Below are positions 9,107 to 16,226 of a stretch of 64,000 nt of DNA, one piece after another. The DNA lies in the NCBI RefSeq assembly GCF_040834005.1, contig NZ_CP162129.1, positions 4,881,001 through 4,945,000 of the forward strand, given 5' to 3'. The notes under the pieces were generated by a model. That model made no database searches. It was given only the letters and a program-made list of their open reading frames with translations, and was not told where the DNA came from. The stretch comes from Paenibacillus sp. PL2-23 (lineage in GTDB: Bacteria > Bacillota > Bacilli > Paenibacillales > Paenibacillaceae). A program made the position numbers and the translations under genes. The stretch's first letter is position 1; each line of letters starts with the position of its first letter.

Positions 9107-9700
9107 ATGAGGCAAGAAGAACGCAGAGAACAGACCATTCGCCTTCTGCTGGAGGCAACAGAAGCCTTGGTGCGAGAGAAGGGCTGTCACGCAGTTACGA
9201 TGAAGGACATCATGACGGAATCCGGCATGTCCAAGGGGGCTATTTTCCACTACGTGAAGAGTAAGGATGAGCTGTTCGTCTGGCTGCTGCAGAAGCGGCT
9301 GGATGACACCAATCAACAATTTCAGCTAGAGACAGAGCAGGTTCCGGCCACGTTTGAGGGACCCATGAGCAGGATCGCGGAGAGCATTCAAGCTTTTGGC
9401 CACTCACAAGATGTGACTAATAAGGTGTTCATGTATCTGCTTGGCAAGGAGGAGGATCCCATCGTCGGTGAGGCGTTGCGACAATATGACGAACGTTCGG
9501 TGGCGATGGCTCGTCAATGGATCGAGGTCGGACAGCAGCACGGGGTTATTCCCCAAGCGGTGGATGCCGCTCACACGGCTGAGCTGTTCGTTATGCTGAC
9601 GCTTGGTCTGCGCGTTAGAAGCAGCATGCCACTGAAGACGCCGGCGTTCGGGGCGCGTGACCTTGCGAAACTGATGGCTCGAATGCTGCAAGAGGGCTGA
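9107..9700 (+). CDS. TetR/AcrR-family transcriptional regulator
   Basis: A 197-residue regulator with an N-terminal TetR DNA-binding domain (about 3-60). The HTH reads VTMKDIMTESGMSKGAIFHYVKSKDELF. A helical ligand-binding domain follows, typical in length. The ATG at 9107 has a GGAGG site 8 bp upstream; an earlier in-frame ATG at 9077 lacks one. The operator inside its own promoter implies autorepression. It is followed 39 bp later by a DUF2269 membrane protein gene that it probably controls. The inducer is unknown. Confidence 0.92.
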   Translation: MRQEERREQTIRLLLEATEALVREKGCHAVTMKDIMTESGMSKGAIFHYVKSKDELFVWLLQKRLDDTNQQFQLETEQVPATFEGPMSRIAESIQAFGHSQDVTNKVFMYLLGKEEDPIVGEALRQYDERSVAMARQWIEVGQQHGVIPQAVDAAHTAELFVMLTLGLRVRSSMPLKTPAFGARDLAKLMARMLQEG

Positions 9701-9739
9701 TTGGTGAGTGAGGAAAACTAACTTTGAGGAGAATGAAGC

Positions 9740-10201
9740 ATGAATGGATGGTTATTGATGCATTTGTTGGGCGTTCTGCTTGCGGTAGGCAACATCGTCA
9801 CGGCTGCGTTCTGGAAGGTGCGCTTGGATCAGTCCGGTCACCCCGCTGTCGTTCACGCCGCAGCTCGCAATGTCATGCTGGCCGACTACGTCTTCACAAT
9901 TCCGGGGCTGGTCATGATCGTCGTATCAGGCAGCATCATGGCCGAGCAGGCAGGCATGTCATGGACGGGCTTCAATTGGCTCACCCTGTCACTCGTCTTA
10001 TTCGCGGTCACCGGCATCATCTGGGGCGTACTGCTCATTCCACTACAGCGGCGTATGATCCGGCTTAGCGAAGAAAGTATAGCCGCAGGATCTCTATCTG
10101 CCGCTTATCGAGCCGCATCGCGGTCTTGGATGATCTACGGCACTGTCGCCACACTCCTGCCCATCGCCATCTTGTATCTGATGGTCATGAAGGGCTTCTA
10201 A
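9740..10201 (+). CDS. DUF2269-like integral membrane protein
   Basis: A 153-residue protein with four hydrophobic segments (about 4-22, 48-67, 76-98 and 130-150). Its pattern matches the DUF2269 family: an early HLLGVLLAVGNIVTAAFWK helix, then a cytoplasmic loop rich in Arg. The ATG at 9740 has GAGGAG upstream. It is cotranscribed with the TetR gene. Family function is not established. Its stop codon lies directly against the first palindromic repeat. Confidence 0.8.
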   Translation: MNGWLLMHLLGVLLAVGNIVTAAFWKVRLDQSGHPAVVHAAARNVMLADYVFTIPGLVMIVVSGSIMAEQAGMSWTGFNWLTLSLVLFAVTGIIWGVLLIPLQRRMIRLSEESIAAGSLSAAYRAASRSWMIYGTVATLLPIAILYLMVMKGF

Positions 10202-11028
10202 GCAGCTAGTTTGTTCTACAGCGACACGTGGTGTCGCTGTTGGCGCAGATGCGGCGTCCAGACGCGCGATAGCCACACGTGATGTCGTTATTGCTGCGTT
10301 AGAGCAGCTAGTTTGTGCAACAGCGACACGTCGTGTCGCTGTTGGCGCTGATGCGGCGTCCAGACGCGCAATAGCCACACGTGATGTCGATATTGCTGCG
10401 TTGGAGCAGCTAATTTGTGCAACAGCGACACGTGGTGTCGCTGTTGGCGCAGATGCGACGTCCAGACGCGCAATAGCCACACGGGGTGTCGTTATCGCTG
10501 CGTTGGAGCAGCCAGTTTGTGCAACAACGACACGTGGTGTCGCTGTTGGTGCAGATGCGGCATACAGACGCGCGATAGCCACACGAGGTGGCGTTATCGC
10601 TCCGTTCGAGCGACAAGCTCCCTCTACAGCGACACGACGTGTCGCTGTTGGCGCAGATGCGGCGTCCAGACGCGCAATAGCCACACGTGGTGTCGTTATC
10701 GCTGCGTTAGAGCAGCTAATTTGTGCAACAGCGACACGTGGTGTCGTTGTTGGCGCAGATGCGGCGTCCAGTCGCGCGATAGCCACACGTGGTGTCGTTA
10801 TCGCTGCGTTGGAGCGACACGTGGTGTCGTTATTGCTGCGTTAGAGCAGCTAATTTGTGCAACAACGACACGTGGTGTCGTTGTTGGCGCAGATGCGGCG
10901 TCCAGTCGCGCGATAGCCACACGTGGTGTCGTTATCGCTGCGTTAGAGCAGCTAGTTTGTTCTACAGCGACACGTGGTGTCGCTGTTGGCGCAGATGCGG
11001 CGTCCAGTCGCGCAATAGCCACACGTGG
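10202..11028. repeat. Palindrome array A1, 51-bp pitch (102-bp dimers)
   Basis: Seventeen palindromes, counted at the first base of each core, fall at 10222, 10273, 10324 and so on in steps of 51 bp. Two subtypes alternate, so the exact unit is 102 bp. Subtype 1 has up to 12-bp perfect arms, CAACAGCGACAC / GTGTCGCTGTTG, around a 3-bp loop (GTG, GTC, GAC). Subtype 2 (core CCACACGTG..TGTCG) is imperfect. One step, 10783 to 10815, is 32 bp because a 19-bp spacer segment is missing. Spacers carry a smaller GCGTC-CA-GACGC hairpin. Reading frames are open on both strands because 51 is a multiple of three; I do not think it codes for protein. The last unit is split by the inserted element at 11029. 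Confidence 0.9.
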
Positions 11029-11186
11029 GAGAGTGTCGATTTAATGTGGACATTGAATCTTCTTGCCTCATTTGCGCCCCTCAGATGGATTTTTAATGAC
11101 AGTTGAATCTAATGACTAAAAGAAAATCGATCTGAGGGCAGTTGAGAAACAAGATGAAAAGCTGTCCACAATTAATAGACACTCTC
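11029..11186. mobile_element. 158-bp foldback element (MITE-like) with target duplication
   Basis: The ends are near-perfect inverted repeats starting GAGAGTGTC, each reaching a GTGGACA motif about 24 bp in. Inner arms CCCTCAGAT (11078-11086) and ATCTGAGGG (11130-11138) extend the foldback. CGTGG occurs on both sides (11024-11028 and 11187-11191). Removing the element and one copy restores the expected repeat unit exactly, so this is a real insertion. If the terminal G/C pair is counted in the element, the duplication is 3 bp. There is no coding capacity, so it would need a transposase in trans. Confidence 0.85.
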
Positions 11187-11259
11187 CGTGGTGTCGTTAT
11201 TGCTGCGCTAGAGCAGCTAGTTTGTGCAACAGCGACACGTGGTGTCGCTGTTGGCGTGG
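11187..11259. repeat. End of palindrome array A1 after the insertion
   Basis: The interrupted subtype 2 unit resumes at 11187. One more complete subtype 1 palindrome follows (core at 11233), and the array then stops four bases from the stop codon of the small peptide gene at 11263. Confidence 0.85.
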
Positions 11260-11262
11260 CCA

Positions 11263-11412
11263 TTACAGTCTGCCAGTTCCATCCGGCGGGTCATTCACCC
11301 CACCGTTCGGCCTGGCGGCAGCACTTTCATAACTGGCACTGCTGCTTACGTACAGCGTAGTCCCGCCCACAAACATGACGGCAACCAAAATAGCCGCAAC
11401 AAGCTTTTTCAT
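11263..11412 (-). CDS. 49-residue exported peptide, copy 1
   Basis: The start has two Lys and a hydrophobic stretch (about 4-22), consistent with a signal peptide or single membrane anchor. A Ser/Ala-rich segment follows, then a polar tail RPNGGVNDPPDGTGRL. ATG 11412 has a good GAGGTGAT site with a short spacer. It is 45/49 identical to the gene at 12196-12345; the changes are conservative. It resembles secreted signalling-peptide precursors (Phr-like) in size and layout only, with no Rap-type receptor gene in the window. A palindrome lies directly after its stop codon and may act as its transcript end. Function unknown. Confidence 0.75.
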   Translation of the reverse strand: MKKLVAAILVAVMFVGGTTLYVSSSASYESAAARPNGGVNDPPDGTGRL

Positions 11413-11485
11413 CTCTATCACCTCAGCTTTGCTAGAGCTCCCCTTGGTCCTCATAATATATGAGGGCACAGGAGGAGTCGGCGTT

Positions 11486-12190
11486 ACCTGCTTGTGCAAC
11501 AGCGACACGTCGTGTCGCTGTTGGCGCAGATGCGGCGTCCAGACGCGCGATAGCCACACGTGATGTCGTTATCGCTGCGTTAGAGCAGCTAATTTGTGCA
11601 ACAACGACACGTCGTGTCGTTGTTGGCGATGATGCGGCGTCCAGTCGCGCGATTGCCACACGTGGTGTCGTTATCGCTGCGTTGGAGCAGCTAGTTTGTA
11701 CAACAGCGACACGTGGTGTCGCTGTTGGCGATGATGCGGCGTCCAGACGCGCGATAGCCACACGTGGTGTCGTTATCGCTGCGTTAGAGCAGCTAGTTTG
11801 TGCAACAGCGACACGTGGTGTCGCTGTTGGCGATGATGCGGCGTCCAGACGCGCGATAGCCACACGTGGTGTCGTTATCGCTGCGTTAGAGCAGCTAGTT
11901 TGTGCAACAGCGACACGATGTGTCGTTGTTGGCGCTGATGCGGCGTCCAGACGCGCGATAGCCACACCGGGTGTCGTTATCGCTGCGTTAGAGCAGCTAG
12001 TTTGTGCAACAGCGACACGATGTGTCGTTGTTGGCGCTGATGCGGCGTCCAGACGCGCGATAGCCACACCGGGTGTCGTTATCGCTGCGTTGGAGCAGCT
12101 AGTTTGTGCAACAGCAACACGTGGTGTCGTTATCGCTCCGTTCGAGCGACAAGCTCCCTCCACACCGACACGACGTGTCGCTGTTGGCGC
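11486..12190. repeat. Palindrome array A2, 51-bp pitch
   Basis: Fourteen palindromes of the same family as A1, with cores at 11503, 11554, 11605 and so on to 12166, all 51 bp apart, again alternating subtypes. Near the right end (12115-12190) a hybrid unit skips a half unit and ends with the rarer GCGACAAGCTCCCTC spacer, also found once in A1 (10610). The array lies between the two peptide genes and reads into copy 2's stop codon. Variants with both arm positions changed together (AGC/GCT to AAC/GTT) occur, along with single-sided changes. Confidence 0.9.
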
Positions 12191-12195
12191 GGTCT

Positions 12196-12345
12196 TTACA
12201 GTCTGCCTGTGCCATCCGGCGGATCGTTCATCCCGCCGTTCGGTCTGGCGGCAGCACTTTCATAGCTGACACTGCTGCTTACGTACAGCGTAGTGCCGCC
12301 CACCAAGATGACGGCAACCAGAATAGCCGCAACAAGCTTTTTCAT
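12196..12345 (-). CDS. 49-residue exported peptide, copy 2
   Basis: It has the same layout as the gene at 11263-11412: basic start, hydrophobic segment and polar tail ending RPNGGMNDPPDGTGRL. Four substitutions separate the two (residues 13, 14, 26 and 39). ATG 12345 has the same GAGGTGAT site, and about 20 bp of leader is shared. The duplication covers gene plus downstream array, so copy 2, array A2, copy 1 and array A1 form a repeated module on the minus strand. Maintenance of both reading frames suggests the peptide is used. Function unknown. Confidence 0.75.
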   Translation of the reverse strand: MKKLVAAILVAVILVGGTTLYVSSSVSYESAAARPNGGMNDPPDGTGRL

Positions 12346-12431
12346 CCCTATCACCTCAGCTTTGCGTTACCTTACTTCAACCATTGTAAGATGGCCGCGC
12401 ACATACGATAAGGATGAACTTTTTTCACCCT

Positions 12432-12923
12432 TTAGCCCGCATCCGCATCATTCACCCTCAATGGCTTGCCGGTACCCCTGAGCCTTATGCGGCCGCCTAG
12501 CTTGAACGTCAATATGCCGCCTATGATGATCAGCACGCCGACCGCCTGATTCACCGTGAACGGAACCTTCTCCAGTCCCATCCACCCCTGCGTGTCCCAC
12601 CATAATGCGAAGCCGATCTGCGAGATCAGCGCGATGGAGGTTGCGTACGTAGGTCCCAGTATCCGTGTCCCTTGGGTGATGCAGACTACGACGCCGACGC
12701 CGATTATGCCGCTGAACCAGAACCACAGCTTCATGTTCTGGAGGTTGAACAACCCTACCCCCTCCAGAATCAGGCCCATCAGAAGAGAAGCGGCGAAGCC
12801 CATGCCCAGCACCAGCGTGGTTGTCGTCCAGGAGCCCGCCCTCTCATTCACCCTTTTGTTAAAAACATTCTGCAAGCCCACCAGCGCTCCGCCGAACGCC
12901 GCCAGCAATAATCCTTGCCACAT
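12432..12923 (-). CDS. YdcZ/DUF606-family membrane transporter subunit
   Basis: A 163-residue protein with five hydrophobic segments in the DMT-related YdcZ (DUF606) pattern. It opens GGALVGLQNVFNKRVNERAGSWTTTTLV and later has the GPTYATSIALISQIGFALWWDTQGWMG signature. Such half-size proteins usually work in pairs. A second one is at 13667-14092, and a Crp/Fnr regulator lies between. ATG 12923 has GAGGATGG upstream. The substrate is unknown; drug or small-molecule efflux is typical for the superfamily. Confidence 0.88.
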   Translation of the reverse strand: MWQGLLLAAFGGALVGLQNVFNKRVNERAGSWTTTTLVLGMGFAASLLMGLILEGVGLFNLQNMKLWFWFSGIIGVGVVVCITQGTRILGPTYATSIALISQIGFALWWDTQGWMGLEKVPFTVNQAVGVLIIIGGILTFKLGGRIRLRGTGKPLRVNDADAG

Positions 12924-12925
12924 CG

Positions 12926-13645
12926 TTAATCCATCCTCTCCGGCTTCTGCTCGTAAATATTATGATTCGCCCGCTCCCTCAAGCCATCGCGGTTCAGCAC
13001 AACAATGGCGTCCCTGGACCGCTGAATCAGACCCTCCTCCGCGAACTTGCGCAGTACACGATTCAGATGGCGGTAGCTGGTGCCGATCAGGTTGGCGGCG
13101 TCCGTCAAGCCTTTGGTGCTGAGCTGGCCGTGAAAGCCCCTGTCATTCTCATCGAAGGACACGGACAGCAAGTAGCTGGCCAGCCTCACCTCTACGGGAT
13201 AAATCAGATTGAAGCTCATGAACTGGGATTTCAGACTGAATTTCCTCGTTATAATATCAAGCAGCAATCTAAGCAGAGGCGGATGATCGACTCCATGCTC
13301 CTTCAACGCCCGATAAGGGATACGAATCATAACGACGGGCGATACGGCTTCGACTGTATTAATAATTTCTATATCCTGAAAAAACTCAACATCCCCGATC
13401 AATTCCAGAGGGGTCTTGAAGGATACGACAAGCGTGCGCCCTTCCGCTGAAGTATTGAATATTTTGATCTTCCCTTTGACCAAAATATAGAGGTGGCTGC
13501 CCAGCTCTCCCTGTGCGCATATCGTCGCTCCCTGCTCGAAATCGCATAGGGTTAAATGCGCGTTCAGCGCCGCTGGAAGGATCGCATCGAGCTGATGCTC
13601 CCGCATATAGCAGTGGAGCTGCTCGCTCCGTGATATTGGGTTCAT
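12926..13645 (-). CDS. Crp/Fnr-family transcriptional regulator
   Basis: A 239-residue protein with an N-terminal cyclic-nucleotide-binding-like beta-roll (about 10-125, with GSHLYILVKGKIKIFNTSAEGRTLV) and a C-terminal winged HTH (about 175-225, GLTDAANLIGTSYRHLNRVLRKF). No cysteine cluster for an Fe-S centre is obvious. It resembles the YeiL/YeiL-like branch. It stands between two YdcZ genes with 2-22 bp gaps, so all three are probably one operon with this regulator controlling it. Confidence 0.9.
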   Translation of the reverse strand: MNPISRSEQLHCYMREHQLDAILPAALNAHLTLCDFEQGATICAQGELGSHLYILVKGKIKIFNTSAEGRTLVVSFKTPLELIGDVEFFQDIEIINTVEAVSPVVMIRIPYRALKEHGVDHPPLLRLLLDIITRKFSLKSQFMSFNLIYPVEVRLASYLLSVSFDENDRGFHGQLSTKGLTDAANLIGTSYRHLNRVLRKFAEEGLIQRSRDAIVVLNRDGLRERANHNIYEQKPERMD

Positions 13646-13666
13646 GTCCCGTTTCGCTTCCTTCCT

Positions 13667-14092
13667 TTAAGACTTGAGCACAAGGACGCCGATGATCATC
13701 ATCGCGATTCCCAGAAATTGCGGCAATCCCATGGACTGCTTCGGAATGCCGAACCAGCCTCGGGTCTCGATCAGGAATGACATGGCCAGCTGGGCAATCA
13801 ACACAGCCGCGACGGTCAAGGTCAGTCCTATGCTTTGAATGGCGGTCACATTGCTATAGATAACGGCCGCCGCAAAAGCGCCGCCGAACCAATACAGCGG
13901 CTTGACCCGCTTCAAATCCCGGAAGCTTCCGTCCCTGAGCGCAAGAGCAATCAGCAGCGCTGTCACAAAGCCCGTGAACTGGGTAATCGTTGCCGCCTGC
14001 CACGTTCCGATATCCTCACTGATCCGGGCATTTGCGGCCCCTTGGAGCGCGATGAACCCTCCGCCCAGCACGGCGTATATCCAACCCTTCAT
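13667..14092 (-). CDS. YdcZ/DUF606-family membrane transporter subunit
   Basis: A 141-residue partner of the protein at 12432-12923. It has the same family pattern, starting MKGWIYAVLGGGFIALQGAANARI and carrying SFLIETRGWFG. The ATG at 14092 has a GGAGAG site. The frame stays open about 180 bp further upstream, but that stretch overlaps a degenerate repeat and lacks a convincing start. It is the first gene of the YdcZ/Crp/YdcZ operon. Confidence 0.86.
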   Translation of the reverse strand: MKGWIYAVLGGGFIALQGAANARISEDIGTWQAATITQFTGFVTALLIALALRDGSFRDLKRVKPLYWFGGAFAAAVIYSNVTAIQSIGLTLTVAAVLIAQLAMSFLIETRGWFGIPKQSMGLPQFLGIAMMIIGVLVLKS

Positions 14093-14260
14093 TGGCTGCT
14101 TCTCTCCTTCGTTCGTATGTCTCCTCTCATTTAATGCTATCCTTGCCCAATAGAAAAGGACATATGTCCTGAAACCCAGATTCGCCGCAAAAAAACAAGA
14201 AAGACGCCTGACGGCGTCCTTGATAAAAACTTTCGCCATAGTCATCATCTCGACCGGGCT

Positions 14261-14446
14261 TCTAACGGTCAAAAAAATCCTTTAAACTAATCAAATCGGC
14301 CATCCAAAGTTGTAACGGTCATTTTCGAATGTTAGAACGATAATTGAGGTAAAGTCGGTGCGTTTAGGAGGGCTAAACGTCAAGTTTGCCCGTTACAGGC
14401 TGGAAAGCGCTACATTCGAGCTCTAAGCGCATTTTTTGTCCGTTAG
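14261..14446. repeat. Degenerate palindrome cluster E
   Basis: Four related motifs begin at about 14263, 14313, 14374 and 14424, with steps of 50, 61 and 50 bp. Each starts TAACGGTCA or a close variant (TAAACGTCA, TAAGCGCAT). All but the first run to a mirrored arm near CCGTTA, with a T-rich centre. They fill the 360-bp gap between the kinase stop (14464) and the YdcZ start (14092). The family differs from A-D and looks decayed. Confidence 0.5.
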
Positions 14447-14463
14447 CGTTATCGCCAAATTAA

Positions 14464-16209
14464 CTATTCCCCGCTCCCCAGCGGAATACGAATGGTGGCG
14501 ACGGTGCCGCCGCCTCTGCCTCCGGCGCCCTCGCGCGGCGCATAGCTCAGACCGTACGCTTCGCCGAAGTGCAGCTGAATCCGTTGATGCACATTGCGGA
14601 TGCCATAACCGGCATCCGTAATCTCGCCTTGCACAATGGCGTTCAATCGGTCATAGCTGACCGGCAGGAAGCCATTGTCCAGGACGCTCATCCGGATCTC
14701 GCCGTCCTCCTGGCGCACGCGAACCACGACCTCACCCTCCCCTTCCATCCCGCTGACGGCATGGAAGATCGCGTTCTCGATAAGCGGCTGCAGAATGACC
14801 TTCGGCGTCAGACTGCTCTTCAAGGCTTCGTCTATATCCCAGCTCATCTCGAAGGTGTCCGGGTAACGCTGCATCTGCAGCCGGCCATACGCCTGCGCGT
14901 GCTCCAGCTCCTCCTCGATTGTGATCATCGTGCGGCCTTTGCTGAGCCCTATGCGCAGCAGCTTGGACAGATCCTTCACCATATCCCCAACCCCCGTATT
15001 GCCGCTGTCGAGCGCGTACCAATAGATGGAGTCGAGCGTGTTGTACAGCAGGTGAGGCGTAATCTGCGAATGCAGCGCGGCCAGCTCGTTCTCCTTCTGC
15101 TTCAGCTGCATCACGTAATTTTCCTCCACCGACTGATTCAGCCTGCGTGTCATCTTCAGAATCGCGCCGTGCAGGATGCCCAGCTCATCCGAGCGAAGCG
15201 GCTCCTCCCGCAGCGCGAGAGGCTTGCCAGGCTCATAAACCTTGGTCAGAGCAACCAGCTGCGTCAGCGGCTTCACCAGAATGCGAAGCAAATACAGCAG
15301 AAAGCCCAAGACAAATATGAAATAAGCGATGGACACGATCGTCATCAGCAGCCGGAACGACGTCTGGTTGCCCGTAATGGAGTCCAGCGGGATCTGGTAG
15401 ACGAGGTGCGTATCGAATGCGGATCTCCAGGAATACGCAAACAGCCATTTCTGGCCGTTCTGCTGGGCAAAATAGTAGCCCTCCATTCGCTTCTCGGCCT
15501 GCTGCGGCACCCTGTCCATCGTCAGCTCCGCCGGTCCCGTCTTCATCAACAATTCGTTCAGCTCGTTAAACATGAATAGTCCCGCATTGTCAGGCAGCTG
15601 AACAGAGACCAAATCACGGTTCAGCAGCACCTTCAAGTTCGAGACCACTAGGAAGCCTTTGATCGAATCATATTTCTGAGGGTCCAGAATACTTCGCATA
15701 AACCGGACATCGCTGGTGCCGTCCTCCGACTGGACCAAGCGGAACGTGCCGCCTCCGGCTGCCCTGATCGCGTGCAGCGTCCAGTATGGAAGGCCATACC
15801 CGTCCGAATTCAAATAATTGAAGCCTCTCCGCTTGCCCGACAAATCAATGGGCGGCTGCATCTGCTCTACGTTGAACATATACAGCGAAAATTCCGTGCC
15901 GTCCGACGACCAGCGCTCCAGAATATCATCGGCAGTCTTGATGTCGCCAAGCGTCTCGATCCGCTGCCAGAACACTCCATTGGAATAATCAAAGAAATAA
16001 CTATCCAGAAACGTTGTTGTTCGGTCATTCACCTCTGACATCGTCTTCTCGATCGTCAGATGGTTCTGCTTGACGAGCTGAACCGTCGTACGGCCCAGCT
16101 CATCCATCATAGCGTCGGTCGCCTTGCTCGACGAAATCCAGCCCACGATCAGGAAAGGCGCAATGATTAAGATGGCGAAGGCAGCCGTCACCTTGAATTT
16201 AAGCTTCAC
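14464..16209 (-). CDS. YesM-type sensor histidine kinase
   Basis: A 581-residue membrane kinase. One transmembrane helix lies near 7-27, then an extracytoplasmic sensor region (about 30-280), a second helix (about 285-308), a HAMP-like linker, the His_kinase phosphoacceptor segment with HSQITPHLLYNTLDS, and a C-terminal ATPase domain with VLQPLIENAIFHAV and GYGIRNVHQRIQLHFG. GTG 16209 follows GGGAGGGACGAGA. It is 17 bp after its response regulator gene. Such pairs normally sense extracellular sugars and control nearby CUT1 genes. Either flanking transporter operon could be the target. Confidence 0.93.
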   Translation of the reverse strand: MKLKFKVTAAFAILIIAPFLIVGWISSSKATDAMMDELGRTTVQLVKQNHLTIEKTMSEVNDRTTTFLDSYFFDYSNGVFWQRIETLGDIKTADDILERWSSDGTEFSLYMFNVEQMQPPIDLSGKRRGFNYLNSDGYGLPYWTLHAIRAAGGGTFRLVQSEDGTSDVRFMRSILDPQKYDSIKGFLVVSNLKVLLNRDLVSVQLPDNAGLFMFNELNELLMKTGPAELTMDRVPQQAEKRMEGYYFAQQNGQKWLFAYSWRSAFDTHLVYQIPLDSITGNQTSFRLLMTIVSIAYFIFVLGFLLYLLRILVKPLTQLVALTKVYEPGKPLALREEPLRSDELGILHGAILKMTRRLNQSVEENYVMQLKQKENELAALHSQITPHLLYNTLDSIYWYALDSGNTGVGDMVKDLSKLLRIGLSKGRTMITIEEELEHAQAYGRLQMQRYPDTFEMSWDIDEALKSSLTPKVILQPLIENAIFHAVSGMEGEGEVVVRVRQEDGEIRMSVLDNGFLPVSYDRLNAIVQGEITDAGYGIRNVHQRIQLHFGEAYGLSYAPREGAGGRGGGTVATIRIPLGSGE

Positions 16210-16226
16210 TCTCGTCCCTCCCGCCG

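Noticed and set aside
10202-12190. Possible CRISPR array
   Set aside because: The spacers are themselves repeated and nearly identical, units are 51/102 bp without unique spacers, and no cas genes are present.
10094-12269. Long repeat-type open frames (up to about 270 codons) across arrays A1 and A2
   Set aside because: Same reason: the 102-bp period keeps several frames on both strands open. The frames also cut through the peptide genes and the inserted element.
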